The notes: generated by a model from the letters alone, not told the origin. A DNA stretch of 64,000 nucleotides from Eonycteris spelaea (GCA_003508835.1 PUFA01000143.1:4427501-4491500); one strand, 5' to 3'. Positions 32,901 to 46,734 are shown, counted from the first letter of the stretch. Made by a program: numbers and translations.

Positions 32901-33459
32901 CATTACCTCTTTTTATTTGCTGTGATAACTAGCACCATAGGGTTTACTCAAGAAATATACAAGGGTACTTTTTAAAAGTTTTATTGAGGTATAATTGAAA
33001 AGGAGTTGTAAGATATTTAAAGTGCGCAATGTGAAGATTTGATACACACACATGCACATATGAGAGAGTTTTCCCCCATCAAATTAACACATTGATCACT
33101 TCACATATATATTTTTTAACATAAAGATATTTAAGTTCTACTCTTAGCAAATTTCAATTATGCAATGCCATGTTATCAACTATAGTCCCCATGTTATCCA
33201 TTAGACCCTCAGACCTTACATATCTTGTAGCTGAAAGTTTGTACCCTTTTACCAACCTCTCCCTGTTTTTCCCATCCCTCAGTCCTGGCAACCACTTCTT
33301 TATTCTCTGTTTCTACGAGTTCAACTTTTCATTTTTAAAAATGATTTCACATGTGAGTGATTCCATACAGTATTTGTCTTTCTCTGGGTAACTTCATTAG
33401 TATAATGCCCTCCTAGTTCATTCACATTGTCACAAATGATAGAATTGTTTTCTTTTTAT

Positions 33460-33560
33460 ATGTGTGTGTATGCCATATATATATATGCCGTATATATATA
33501 TATGCCGTATATATATGCCATATATCTATATTGATATCGATATGGATATAGATATAGATA
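33460..33560. repeat. (TA)n and GATATA-rich microsatellite
   Basis: Repeated 'atatatatatatgccgta' units followed by 'gatatagatatagatata'. Lies within the antisense L1. Confidence 0.9.
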
Positions 33561-34653
33561 TACACCATTTTTTTTAGCCATTCATCTGCCAATGGACATT
33601 TAAGTTGTTCTTATACCTTGGCTGTTGTGAATAATGTCGCAAAGATGATAAGAGTATAGATATCTCTTCAAGATAATAGTTTTTTTTTTCCTTTGAATAT
33701 ATACCAAGAGGGAGAATTGCTGGATCACATGGTATCCCTATTCTTAATTTCTTGAGGAATCTTCACAATCTTCCATAGTGGCTGTATCAGTTTATATTCC
33801 TCCCAACAGTGTTCAAAGGTTCCCTTTTCTCCACATCCTCACCAGAAATTTTTTATCTCTTGTGTCTTTTAAATAGCCACTCTAACAGGTGCGAGGTGAT
33901 ATGTCATTGTGTTTTTGATCTGCATTTCCCTGAAGATTAGTGATATTGAACACCTATTCATGTACCTGTTGCTCATTTATATGCCTTTTTTGGAAAAAAA
34001 TGTCTATTTAGGTCCTTTGCCCATTTGTTACTTGGGTTATTTGATTTTTTTTGCTATGGAGTTGTATGAGTCTCTTGTATATTTTGAATATTAACCTATT
34101 ATCAGATATATGGTTTGTAAATATTTTCTCTTCTTTCTTAGGTTGCTTTTTTATTTTGGTAGTGGTTTCTAGGAGTTTCATGGTTTCAGGTCTTCTAGTC
34201 AAGTGGTCAATCTTTTTTGAATTGATTGTTGTGTATGGTATAAGATAAGGGTCCGTTTGCATTCTTCTGCAAATTCCACCATTTACTGAAGAGATTATCA
34301 TTTCCCCATTGTATATTCTTGGCTTTTCTGTTGTAAATTAGTTGGCCATATATGCATGAGTTTGTTTCTGGATTCCATATTCTTCCAATCCATGATCATG
34401 GAGTGTCTTTCTATTTCTTCATGTCTTCAATTTTTTTCATCAACATCTTATAGCTTTCAGTGTATAAATATTTCACCTACTTGGTTAAATTTTTTCTTAA
34501 GTAGTTTATTCTTTTTGGTACTCTCGTAAATGGGATTTTTTCCCTTAATTTCTCTTTCTGATAATTTATTGTTAGTGTATAGAAATGCAACTGATATTTG
34601 TATATTGATTTCGTACCCTGCAATTTTACTGAATTATTTATTAGTTTTAACAG

Positions 34654-34654
34654 G

Positions 34655-34685
<31 letters not shown>
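34654..34685. repeat. (GTT)n microsatellite
   Basis: About ten uninterrupted GTT units within antisense L1. Confidence 0.97.
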
Positions 34686-35220
34686 ATCAGTGCGGTCTTT
34701 AGTTACATATCATGTCATCTGCAAATAGAAATAATTTTATTTCTGATTCAGATGTCTTTGCCTAAGTACTCAGGCTAGAACTTCCAAAATTGTGTTTAAT
34801 AAAAGCAACAGAGTGAGCATCTTTGTCTTCTTTCCTGATCTTAGAGGAAAAGTTTCAGCTTTTGATCTTTGAATATGATGTTAGTTGTGGGCTTGTCATA
34901 TATGGCCTTTATTATGCTGAGGTACATTCCCTCTATACCCAATTGGTTGAGGGTTTTTTTTTTTTTTTCATGAAGTGATGTTAAATCTGGTCAAATGCTT
35001 TTTATGTATCTATAGAGATGATCATATGATTTTCATCCTACTTTATGTTAGTGTGATGTATCACATTGATTAATCTGCGGATGTTAAATCATCTTAGCAT
35101 CCATGAAATAAATCCCACTTGATCATACTGTATGATTATTGCTGTTAAATTTGGTTTGCTGATATTTTGTTGAAGATTTGTGCATCTGTGTTCATCAAGA
35201 TATTGGCCTATAATTTTTTT

Positions 35221-35221
35221 C

Positions 35222-35294
<73 letters not shown>

Positions 35295-35322
35295 TTTCTT
35301 TCTTCTTTCTTCCTTTTTTCCA
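35221..35322. repeat. (CTTT)n microsatellite
   Basis: About 100 bp of CTTT units with a few CTT interruptions at its right end, between two antisense L1s. Confidence 0.97.
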
Positions 35323-35499
35323 TACATCATGATTTCCTCATAATAATTTTCACAGTCAGTATATTCTGTTATTAGTGAACTTATTTTAGATCAGTAAGTT
35401 TTTTTTTCCCACTTAGTCAGAAACATATTATTTATTAATTAATTTATTTAATAATACTTCTTGTTGGTGATTTTTTATTAAATAAATAATTAATTATTT
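35323..35499. other. short AT-rich junction between two L1s
   Basis: AT-rich, with TTTATTAATTAATT runs that may be the poly(A) side of the next L1. Nothing else recognised. Confidence 0.5.
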
Positions 35500-35639
35500 T
35501 AAGGAAATGATTTAAATTTTATCACTCCCCATCTACCTCCCCCTCTTCCATTCCCTTTACACTCTGGTAACCATTGTCCATGTCTATGAATCTATTTGTT
35601 TGTCGTGTTCATTTGTTGCTTTTTATATTTCACATGCAT

Positions 35640-38600
35640 GTGATATCATGTGATTTTTCAGCTTTTTCTGTCTGGCTTATTTGGCTTAGCATGATTATCT
35701 CTCACTCCATCCATGTTGTCACAAATGACAGTATTTTATCTCTTCTTATGGATGAGTGATATTCCATTGGATATATGTACCACAGCTTCTTTAGCCAATC
35801 ATTTATCATAGGACACTTTGGTTGCTTCCATGTCCTGGCTACTGTGAATAGTGCTGCTATAAACATCGGTGTGCAAATCATTTTTGGATATGGATTTTCA
35901 AGTCTTTGGAGTAAATACTCAGTAGAGGAATTGCTGGATCATATGGTAGATCAATTGTTAGTTTTTGGAGGAAACTCCATACAAATTTCCATAGTGGCTG
36001 TACCAATTTGCAGTCCTACCAGCAGCGCACAGGGTTCCTATTTCTCTGCATCCCCTCCAGCATTTGTTATTACTTGTCCTGTTGATTATAGCTATTCTAA
36101 CAGTTGTGAGATGATATTGTGGTTTAGATTTACATTTTTCTAATTGCTAGTGATGTTGAACATCTTTTCATATATTTGTTGGTCATTTGTATGTTCTCTA
36201 GGGAGAAGTGTCTGTTCAGGTATTCTGCCTATTTTTTGATTGGATCATTTTGTTGTTGTTGTTGTTGAGTCATAGGAGTTCTTTGTATATTTTGGATATT
36301 GGGCCCTTATCGGAGACGTTGCTTGCAAATATATTTTCCCATTCATATCATTGTCTCTTTACCTTGTTGATGGTTTCTTTTGCTGAGCAGAACATTTTAG
36401 TTTGATGCAGTCCCATTCATTTATTTTTGCTTTTATTTCCCTTGACTTTGAGGTCAAATTCAAAATCCTCTTTAAGTCCAAGGTCCTTGAGTTTAGTTCC
36501 TATATTTTTTCTGTGCATTTTATTGTTTCAGGTCTTATATTCAGGCCCTTAATCCATTTTGAGTAATTTTGTTGTGTGATAATAGACAACAGTCTAGTAT
36601 TCTTTTGCAGGTGCCTTTCCAGTATTTCCAATGCCATTGATTGAAGAGCTTTCCTTTTCCACTGTATGTTTTTGAGTTTTTTGTCAAAAATTATTTGCCC
36701 ACATAAATATGGGTTTACTTCTGGACTCTTGATTCTGTTCTACTGGTCTCTGTGTTTGTTTTGCTGCCAATACCATGCCATTTTGATTACTGTTGCTTTG
36801 TAGTATAATTTGAAGTTGGGCAGAGTGATGCCTGCAGCCTCATTATTTTTTTGCAGGATGACTTTGGCAATTCAGGATTTTTTGTGCTTCCACACAAATC
36901 TGAAGATTTTTATTCCATTTCTTTAAAAAATGCCAATGGGATTTTGATGGATGGCATTAAATCCGTATAATGCTTTAGGTAATATGGTCATTTTAACTAT
37001 GTTGATTCTTCCAATCAAAGAACACGGAATATCTTTCCATTTCTTTGTATCTTCCTAGATTTCTTTCAATAGGTTCTTGTACTTTTTTATATATAGGTCC
37101 TTCATATGTTTCATTAGATTTATTCCTAGGTATTTCTTTTTGTTGAATTGGCAAAATGGAATTATTTTTTCCTCCCTTTTTTAGAAAGCTATGGATTTTT
37201 TAACATTAATGTATCAGAAACTTTACTGTTTTTGCTTACTGTTTCTAGTAGTGTTCTTGTGGAGTCTTTAGTGTTTTCTGTATAGAGAATCATGTCCCAA
37301 ATGTGACAGTTTGACTTCTTTGTCTCTTATTTGAATATTTTTTTCTTACTTGATTGCACTCGCTAGGACTTAATGTTTATTTGAATAACAGTGGTGTAGT
37401 GGACAGCCTTGCTTTTCCTGATCTTAGAGGAAGGTTTTTAATTTCTCACCATTAGTATAAGTTGGCTGAGTTTGTCATAGATAGCTCTATTTATGTTAAG
37501 TACTTTCCTTTAATCAATTTATTAAGTGTTTTGATCAAAATGTATTGCTGTATCTGTCGAAGGCCTTTTCTGCATCTATTGTTATGATTATAATGTTATT
37601 ATTTTTTAATGTTTATATGGTGTACACATAATTGATAAGAACCATCCCTGTGCCTCTGGGGTAAAGCTTGACTTGATCATGGTGTATAATCTTTTTTAAA
37701 GTGTTGCTATATTCAGTTCGCTAGTATCTTACACTGAATCTGTGTTCTTAGAGATATTGTCTGTAGTTTTCTTTTTTTGATGGTATCTTTACCAGAGTTT
37801 AGGATCAGAGTAATATTTGCCTCATAAAATGAATTGGGAAGGGATTGCCTCCTCTTGGATTTTTTTGGAAGAGTTTGAGAAGAATAGGTAGTAAATCTAT
37901 TTCTGAGGTGTCTGTATAATTTCCCTCTTTCATCCCTTTTCATCTCGTTTTTTGTTAGTAATCTACAGCGAATTGCAATTTTATTACCTCAAAGAACCAG
38001 TTCTTTTGGTACATTTATTTTTTATTTGTTTTTCAATTTCATTTATTTTGCTCTAATTTTGATTTTCTTTATCTGCTGAATTTAGCTTCATTTTGCTTAA
38101 GTTTTTTTAAGATGAAGCATTAGGTTGTTTATTTGGGCTATTCTTGATTTTGGAGATAGGCCTGTAATGATGTGAACTTTCCTCTTATGACCACTTTTGC
38201 CATGTCACAAAGTTTTGATATGTCTGTACTATCATTATCATTCGTTTCTAAGTATTTCTTGATCTCTCTTTTTATTTCTTCCCTGATCCAGTTATACTTA
38301 ATAGTATGTTGTTTAATCTCCATGTATTTATGGTTCTTTCTTTTTTTAATGTCGATCTCTGGTTTCAAACATTATGAACAGGAATATGGTTGGTATAATT
38401 TCAACCCTCTTATATTTGTTGAGGCTATCTCTGTTTCCCAGTATGGTCAATTCTTGAGAATGTTCCTGTGTGTATTTAGGAAGAATGTATAAGCAGCTGT
38501 TTTTTGGGATGAAGGCTCTGTAAATGTCATTATGTCCAGTCCAGTTGATCTAGTGTGTCTTTTTAAGGATGTTATTTTCTTATTGATTTTCTGTTTGGAT

Positions 38601-39060
38601 GATCTGTCCATATCTGACAGGGGGTATTTAGGTCCCCTACATGATACTGTTGGTCTGTTTCTCTGTTGCTAATTGTCTATCACTAATTCTGTTAGTAATT
38701 GCTTTACATATTTAGGGGCTCCATGATTGGGAGCATAGATATTAATAAGTGTTATGTCTTCTTGGTGCATGGATCCCTTTATCATCTGGAGTATCCCTCT
38801 GTATTTTCTTTACATTTTTTATTTTGTAATCTATTTAGTCCATTGTTAGTACCACTACTCCCACTTTTCTGAATGCTATTTGCTTGAAATATCATTTTCC
38901 ACCCTTTCACTTTGAGTCTATTTGCCTTTGAGCTGAGATTGTCTCCTGGAGCAGCATATGGTTGGGTTTTTGTTTTGGATTCCATTTGCACTCTTGCCTT
39001 TTTATGGTGACTTCAGTCCATTTACATTTAAGGTGATTATTGAATATGAGGTCTTTCATA
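35640..39060 (-). pseudogene. L1 ORF2 (endonuclease/reverse transcriptase), degenerate
   Basis: Minus-strand pieces in order from N terminus are: 38782-38991 (endonuclease neighbourhood, RLKVKGWKMIFQAN); 38138-38368 (linker, YNWIREEIKREIKKYLETN and IRGKFTSLQAYL); 37713-37943 (reverse transcriptase, LPNSFYEANITLILNSGKDT); and the C-terminal region 35640-36400. ORF2p nicks target DNA and copies L1 RNA. Numerous stops and shifts make this copy non-functional. Confidence 0.88.
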
Positions 39061-39499
39061 GCCATTTTATCTTTTGCTTTCTGGTATCTTGGTGTTTTCC
39101 ATTGCTTTCCTTGTCCTTGTGGGGTTTTTTCTTCTCTTATTTTGGTTGGCTTTGTGGATTTTCCCTCTGTTCTTCTTGTTTATGTTATACATTTTTTTTC
39201 CTGATCTTTTTTTTGTGTGGTTACAATTACAAAATGTAAAATTGTTACATATACACGGCATCCTTTTCTTCTATGTGTGCCTTATCTCCATTCCCCTTAC
39301 AAATTTGGATCTTTGCTCCTCCCCTTTCAGTCCATTGTTGTTCAATTTGTGCTGTATGTCTGCTAAATGTTCATTACCATATTGCTACAGCCAAATTTCT
39401 TCTTATTGTTCAAGCTTATAATTCCTTGTTCCTTGTAAGGTTGCACTCCTCTACTTCTTATTTACCTGATAGTTACCTTACCTGAGTTATTGTATTTTT

Positions 39500-40500
39500 T
39501 GTTATTTTGTTTAGGCAAGTGCCCTTTCAGTATTCCTGCAGTGAGGCTCATAGTGGAGATTCCCTCAATTTTTTTATGTCTGGAAAGGTTTTTATTTCTC
39601 TTCATATTAAAGAGAGCTTTAGCTGTATTCATTGTGATCAGCTGGTAGTTCCTTTCATTTTAGTTTGAATATTTGATTCCACTCCTTTCTGATTGTACGA
39701 TTTGTGCTGGCAGTCCGATGATAATCTAATGGGTTTCCTTTATAGGTTACGTCTTCTTTGCCTGGCTGCCCTGAGAATTCTGTCTTTGCCATTGATTTTT
39801 GATAATTTTTAATATAATGTGTCTTAGAGAAGGACTTTTTTGATGAGATAATTGGGTTTTCTGTTGACTTCTTAAATTCCAAGCTCCAGCTCATTCCTTG
39901 AGAATATCCTTATCACTATTTTGTCTGAAATGCTTTCTAGTCCCTGCTCCTTTTTCTCACCTTTGAGAAAGCCATTATTCATGTTCTTCTCCTAATGTTA
40001 TCAGTTAGTCCTTGTATTTCTCTTTCATCATTTTCATTCTGGATTTCTCTCTTTTCTTTCTGATTTATTTCTAGTTTCTGTCTTGATGTCACTGATCCTT
40101 TCCTCATTTGGTCACTCTATTTCCCAAGCTTGTTATTTCATTTGTCAGTCTTGCAGTGTTCTTATCTCCAAAGGTCTATTTGGTTATTTTTGAAGGTTTC
40201 AATCTCCTTGCTAAAGAAACTCATTGCTTATCTCGTTGTTTTTTCAATTACTGAAATTTTTATATGAATTAATTTTTGATCTCACTTGTTTTTTCAGAAG
40301 TACCATCCTGAATTCTCTGTCATTTAAGCCCCATTATTTCTATGTCTGTAAGCTTATTCCTGGAGATTTTTCTCTTTCTTTCTGAGATGCTTGCCACCTT
40401 GTTGTTCATGGTGTTTAATGTACTATTTTCTACCTGGGCATTAATGGAAGTGTATTTTGATCTTTTTTTCCAGAAAAAAGATGTACTACAATGATTCCTA
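39500..40500 (-). pseudogene. L1 ORF1 (RNA-binding protein), degenerate
   Basis: Minus-strand 39655-39894 encodes the ORF1p C-terminal half (EWNQIFKLK neighbourhood). The region 40020-40400 corresponds to the coiled-coil part. Frame is interrupted, so no protein is expected. Confidence 0.75.
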
Positions 40501-42420
40501 GCCTGTTGCAAAAGAAGGTATTTTTTTTTGGTCCAGTAGATGGTGTCTAAGCCTCTTTGGATATCTGCTTTATATAGTCTTAATAATGTCTTTTTTTCCC
40601 TTTATAGATGTTTAATCACTTCCACTACCCTCAGTCTCAGTTCCTGTCCATGTTAGTGACAGTTTCGGTAGCATTTTCTCAGATCCTCTGGGGCTCCAGA
40701 GTGTTTAGTCTTGGAAGGTATGGGGGAGGGCCTCTGGGTTAGGGGTTAGGGGCTGCAGGTCAGTCTCAGTTTTGCAACCATGGTGGTAAAATCAACATTA
40801 CTTCTCTGTTATTCACACTTTTCTGTCGATTCCCATTTCTCTGTTTTCTGCCCTGATGACTGGGCACTTGCCGTTGGCTGCGGAAGCTCACAGCACTCCT
40901 AGGCAGGGTTGTTCAGGAACTCGCCACACCTTCTCCTCTCACTCCTCCTACAGGAGCTCTGGTGGCTGTGAGAGGCAGCTTCTTTATTTCTCCAGTCCAT
41001 GACCTGACACCAGGATTTGTCTTCTAATTCACTGACCTTTTTAATCTACTTGATCTAGTCTGTTGTTGAAAATCTCTTCTCTTTTTTCTGCTTGATCTAG
41101 TCTTCTATTAAAACTCCATTGAATTTTTCAGTAGGTAATTGTATTCTTCGTTTTGTGATTCCCATTTTCTCCTTTTTCATATTTCCTACCTCTTGTTTGA
41201 ATTCTCACTTTGTTCATATGTGGTTTCATATGTTGACCTTGGTGAGCATCTTTATAAATTTTTTTGGACTCTCTACTAGGTAAAACCACTTATCTCTATT
41301 TCATTAAATTTGTTTTGAATTATTATATCTTGTTATTTTATTTGAAACATATTATTCCATTTCTTTATTTTTCCTTGATTTACTGTGTTGGTTTCTGCAC
41401 ATTAGTAAAACAGCCACCTTCCAGTCTTGACAGGTGGTCTTGTATAGAATTGAATTTTGTCATTCACCTTGATTGCTTGATTCTCAAAACATTGTGAATT
41501 ACTCAAAGCAGCTTCTTTGTTTCTTAGTGGCTCTCAGTAGTTGAGAGCATGCCAAAATCCATCGGTTTCCTAAAGAGGAGATTGCATTCTGCACCTAGAT
41601 GCAAGTTGATTGCAACCAGACCTCAAGGCAGCAGCTGAGAAAGTATGTAGTTAAGTCCCTTCAGGGAGTAAATGAGGTGGGCATTTTGCATTTCTCCTCT
41701 ATGCTGGCCCTAGTACACAGTTTTGAGAAGTGGTGGTCTTGCACTTGTTAGTAATTGCTTCTTTGTTTTTATTAGTTTGTGGGACTTGTTAATAGAAGTC
41801 CACTGACAGTAGCCATAAAAGCTGAGGTGTTAGACACTATACAAGCTTATTCCAGGGAGATACATCTTGGAGCAGGAATGAGTCCCTCAGCTTTCCTGGC
41901 TTTCGGGAGGATAGTAGTAGCCAGCTCCTAGGTGTGTACTGAATTAGAAGCTTGAACTCTCAGGTAGACAGCAGCTTTTAACGTATGTAGATGAACCTCT
42001 TCCAGGGAAGTACTGGAACATGGGTATTTTTGTTTGCTCCTTCTGTACTGAGCCCTAGGGGAGAAACTACAGATCCTCACACTCCTATTAATAACTTTTT
42101 GTTTGCCATAGTCTTAAGGATGCAAGCCTTATGGCTTTCAGAGCTAGTTGTTTTGGAGATCCATCCCTCAGGTCAGAGTCTTAAAAGCTGGGATGCTAAA
42201 TGTGAGGTTCAAACCTTTCACTCTTAGGGAGAGGATGAGAGTTGAGGGTTCCCTTCAAATTTTATGGTACTATTCTGGAGTAGAGTTTATAGAAGAGAAT
42301 GTGTGTCTGCCTTTCATCCTTATTTCGATGTGGTTATTTTCTCATTTGACCCATGTGTTGGAGTCTTTAACTAGTTTCTAGATTTTTTTTCCACTGGCGA
42401 TTGATCCATGTGTAGCTTTA

Positions 42421-43888
42421 CACTTAATGAGTCTGTGGAATAGGGAGTTTGGAGCTTCCTATGTAATTACATTGGTTAACTCCCTAAAATCTCATACTCA
42501 AGGTAACTTTTTCCTCCCAGGAACTCACCTCTTGAGGCACTGGACCTTTCAGTTAGCTATGAAGATGAAAAAACTGGCAAGTTTCAGATATAATTTGAAG
42601 AAGTTAATAACATGGGCCAGGTAGGAAGGATGGATTGGAATAAAAGTGAAGGAAAAACATAACTCAATGATGTTCCTAGGATATTTTCTAGAAAGTGTCA
42701 TTGGCTGTTATTAAAGAAAAGTGGTGAGTGCTGTTTGGGGCATCCATGTGAGGGTAGAGATCAAATTACATTTTTTTGTTGTTGTTGGAACAAGATTGTA
42801 TGGCTAGGCACAATTCAGGTGAGGAGTTATATATGTGGGAGACATCTGCCAGATGGTGTGGGAGTGCAGGGTGCTAGCAAGAACTGGGGCAGTCCCCAGC
42901 TGATCACTGCCCTTCTATAAGTCCTGAAGGCCTGGTGCTCTATTTCCCAAATTTTCAAACTTGACCATCTTATGAAAAAGCAGTGCAAACTCTATTGGTA
43001 ATTTCTCTACCTTTGTCTAAGCATCACTATCTTTGTCTTTCCTTATTACCTTTTTCTGATGCTTTTGAGCCCTGCTCAGCATGTTATAGTGAATGAGTGA
43101 TGTTTGGACCATGTTAATGTCACTGCTCACTTCAGTCTCATTAACCAGGGGCTATCTGACAGCCATGCTGACTGTCCTGACTAACATGGCAGCTGCACAC
43201 TCTGTGAGCTAATGACTAAGTCGTATGTTCAGAATGATTTCTCTGTGTTTTACTTAGGGATTTTCTTTCCTCTGCATTTTGAAGTATTTGTAGAGAAACA
43301 TGAACCTTATGGGCCCTTGTTATTTCAATGAAGCAAGTAGCTGAGAAAGAAGGACTGTAGCTGAGAGCAGCAGATTAAACTTTTAGACACAAAGTGGAAT
43401 GAATGGCAAGTTCTTTTTATAATTTCCCAAACTAAGTAATGAACAAATATACAAATAGATTTGAGGTTTCTGATTTAATAACTAATCAAAGAGTTATCAT
43501 TTGGGGGAGTAGAAAGTGATACAATAAAAAAAAATCAATTTCTCTGGTGGTGTCCTTTGTCCCTGTATGTTATTGCAGTGAGGAAAGAGCTTGCTATCTG
43601 AGGCTCCCGCAGCAGTTTGGCATGTTCTGTGAAACGGCTCCCCAAGAAGCAAGGAAAGCATTAGTTAAATGGAAGAGGAGGTAGTTTCAGTCCCTGCGTC
43701 CCCTGTGAGGAAGAGAAACTTGGGACGTGTAAGATAATGTGTCCTAGAAGCTGAAAATCTGTGTTCAAAACCATGCCCAAGTCTTTTATTTATTTATTTT
43801 TTGAGCTTTTTTGAAAGTTTAGAATAGATTCATTTTTATTTTTCACTTAAAATTTTTATGACTTTTTAAAGATGGTGTTGTGTGTGTG

Positions 43889-43920
<32 letters not shown>

Positions 43921-44404
43921 GGTGGTTATGGGTCGAATTCCAAATCACAGCATGTCATTAGTAAACCCGCAAGAAAGAACTAAAGAGACTCAGGCAGCTT
44001 TGAAAAGTGAAAAGACTTTGGATTCAGATTTGTTTTTCACCTCCATGTTTCCTGCTCTTTGGCTCAGTGTTCAGGCCAGGAAATAGCTCTGATGCTCCAA
44101 TGGCTCATCATCCTAGACAGCAGCCCTGAGAATTTAGCTTAGCCTTCTAGAATAGTTGGACCTGCATGGAGGCTCAGTGGTGTTAATCCAATGCAGGCTG
44201 GCCTGTCCATAGTTACAGAGGAAAAACAGAATGGAATTCATTTCTCAGTGTTTTCTCCAAAGCGGTCCTGGGAAAAATGAAACATTGACAATTCTCACCT
44301 TGAGAAATAATTATCTCTATTTCTTAACAATAAAACACAACTCACAGAATTGTGGGTTAGAATTGGTTAAATAAATAATTTTTATCCAAAACCCTTAAAA
44401 CTTA
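42421..44404. other. no recognisable gene
   Basis: Mostly unique-looking sequence with a (GT)n microsatellite. No exon or repeat that I can defend. Confidence 0.5.
43875..43919. repeat. (GT)n microsatellite
   Basis: About 45 bases of GT with one GTTG interruption. Confidence 0.96.
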
Positions 44405-44463
44405 TTCCTTTTTTATATACCTTTTCCCCCTGCTGAAGGGGGAAAAGGTATATAAAAAAGGAA
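44405..44463. repeat. perfect 27-bp inverted repeat with 5-nt loop
   Basis: Arms 44405-44431 and 44437-44463 are exact reverse complements (TTCCTTTTTTATATACC... against ...GGTATATAAAAAAGGAA) with loop GCTGA. No mismatch in 27 pairs, in otherwise old, unconstrained-looking sequence. It could be a recent template-switch duplication, or a hairpin RNA; there is no other sign of a microRNA gene. The stem is AT-rich at its base and G-C-rich next to the loop. Confidence 0.97.
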
Positions 44464-44589
44464 GGATGATCATTAAACTAATTAATCCAATTAGATTAAA
44501 TATAGAAGACATACTTTGCCAAAGCATTAACAGAATATTTAAGTTGGCTGAGTCTTTACATCCAAAACCTCTGTCTTTACACATTATCC

Positions 44590-44712
44590 AGTTAACAGAT
44601 AAAACTAAGATTCAGATAGGGATACCACATTAGGAAGCTGCAGAGGAGGGATTTGAACCCAACTTTGCTTCAGCTGAAGCCTGTTGTTTACTCACTTGGC
44701 CATGTTGCCCTC
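44590..44712 (+). repeat. MIR SINE, sense
   Basis: 'cagataaaactaagattcag', then 'ggagggatttgaaccc' and 'tgttgtttactcacttggcc'. Matches the MIR 3' half. Confidence 0.82.
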
Positions 44713-46734
44713 ATTTAGTTAGAGGTAATCTAAAGACAAACTTTAGAGGTAATCACAGAGAAATATTGTTCTTAATACTCATCATGTGTCTCTGCTTAGT
44801 AATATTTGTAATGTTCAATGGGTCTTTTAATTGCATTGATAGAGTTTCTGTTGGATACTTTTATGTTTTACACTTTTAGGATTGATCGTAAAGCTCTGAA
44901 AAATTATATGTGGACCTTGACTAAACCATTACCTCTGATCTCTAAATAACTGAGAGGCTATATTTGCAACATGGCTAATTGAAATGGAGTTTGCATTATG
45001 AGTAGATGAATAATTCATCTGTATATTTGAATAGATTCATCTGAAGGTTCAGATGCAGTTGTGTGTTCATCAGATTCATACTTTGGAACTCTGAGTTGGT
45101 ACTAGATGTCTGTGTGTTTGTGTGTGAATGTTGACTTGTGAGTTGTCTAATTATCTTCTTTGCTTAACGGAATTTTAGTCTTACTGTAAACTGCAGCTAG
45201 CTCAGCTAAACAAAACCACATTTTCTGACAGTGATGGCTACAGGACAGTTCTGGTCATGAGATGTGGCAGAAATCAGCTGGTTAAGGTTTTGGGAAAGCT
45301 CCTTCGAAGGGAAACAGGAGGCCAGAACATGGCTTTGCCCTTCATTTCTCCCTTCCTTCCTAAAATAAGAGGGTCACAGTTTAGGACTGAGGGTAGGATG
45401 GAAGCAAGCTTACTCCTGTGAAGAAGAGAATGGTCTCTGAGGATGACTGAGAAGAAGACTGAGAAAACTTGATGCACTGATGCTGCAAGCTGCTGTCCTG
45501 GCCCTTGAGCTGGTTGAGTACAGACTAATTTTTGTGTGGAAAGAAGACACCCTTCTCAGTTTATGTGATCTTACTTAAGTTATCTTATATGTAGGTGAAA
45601 GCCATCTCTAACTACTATACTTTGTGTCTTTTAAATACTACATAACTTTTATGAAACCACTTAAAATTTCTCTCTGTTAAAGTTTCTGTTGAAGTAGTTG
45701 AGTTCCAAGGAGTGGTACTGGACCATCTCCTAGAGAAGTATACTGTGCATATGACTCTCACTCCATCTCTCATCTGTGTAGTCTCACTCTGTAGGCCTTT
45801 CAGGAATGCCACATCAATTTGCCTTCTCCATCATCAATTTGCCTACAGCAGCCAGAAGATCAGAGAATACAGGCTGTATCATTTCTCAAGTTTACAAACT
45901 ATGCCTAACAGCTCTCATAAACAAAGGCAAAGCACTAGAATAGAGGAAACTATGGTCATGCTTTGTAGAGTGAGGCCATGCATTCTATGCTTATTTTTGA
46001 CACATTGCATGCATTGTGCAGCTTGGCTTTGTGAAGAATGGTTGGAGGGACAGAGTTGCAGACTCCACTTGTTTTTCGGCCAATATCTGTGGCATTGTGC
46101 CCAACACCTAGCATATGCATGAATATAGAGAGTGAGTCAGGACTCGGCAACTTTCCTGGCACCTCCCTGGCCATGTTTATAGATATACCCAGATGACTAT
46201 TCTTCAGTGTCAAAGCCTTCAGTATTTTACTCATTCTGGAACAGAGGAATTTTTATAGCCTCTCAGATTTTATGAACTTTGGTGGTAGGTGTTCTTTAGT
46301 TGTTAGTTTAGAAACTTTGGGCAATTCTTAATTGTGATAAGGAAAATACTTATTGCCTCTAAATCACAAGAAATGGCACAATGACCTAGGACAACACAGT
46401 GGTGTTCAGGGAAGCTTATTTCTCTGCCTCATCTGAAAGCATACAATTGTTCGAAATGGCTCCACCCTCAGGATTCCATTCTAGCTAGTAGGAAGAGATC
46501 TTGGGAACTGTCATAGCACATGTCACTGGTCTGTCCTACTGCTTGATCTGTCACAAATGCTTGAATGAAGCCAAGACCTAGTCCTCTGAGAACTTCAGAG
46601 ATGACCGTGGTAGAGCATTTTTCTTCATTATAAGTTAGTATCAGACCCTCTCCAACACAACAGGGAACATTATGGGAACATAAGGGGGCAAAGTAACATC
46701 ATGAAGGGGAAAGAATGGCCTTAAAAAGCACAGT
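44713..46734. other. no recognisable gene
   Basis: Unique-looking sequence. A 136-codon plus-strand frame at 45712-46122 overlaps a 92-codon minus frame and has no family resemblance, so I treat both as chance. Confidence 0.5.

Larger units (their letters stand above)
32962..35220 (-). mobile_element. L1 3' part, antisense (3' UTR and ORF2 C-terminal half)
   Basis: Begins with 'ttttattgaggtataattg' (complement of the L1 3' end) and continues through 'gccattcatctgccaatgg', 'gctggatcacatgg', 'cttgtatattttgaatatta' and 'tggccttt' to about the middle of ORF2. All frames are broken. The T-rich end at 35210-35220 has expanded into a CTTT microsatellite. Confidence 0.88.
35500..42420 (-). mobile_element. 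nearly full-length old L1, antisense
   Basis: About 6.9 kb on the minus strand in the full L1 order. It runs from 3' UTR (35500-35640), through ORF2 (about 35640-39060) and ORF1 (about 39500-40500), to a 5' UTR with short 'ccagggagatacatcttgg'-type units (about 40500-42420). Recognisable peptide pieces occur throughout, but stops and indels break both ORFs. The 5' limit is the least certain boundary. Confidence 0.85.

Noticed and set aside
34530..34778. Plus-strand frame containing poly-Cys
   Set aside because: Produced by the (GTT)n microsatellite in antisense L1.
37713..39894. Active L1
   Set aside because: ORF1 and ORF2 pieces are recognisable but interrupted by many stops and shifts.
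40735..40756. TTAGGG-like repeats (GGGTTAGGGGTTAGGGG)
   Set aside because: Only two imperfect units within an L1 5' region; not an interstitial telomere array.
45712..46122. 136-codon plus-strand frame
   Set aside because: Composition looks random and it overlaps an unrelated minus-strand frame of similar length.
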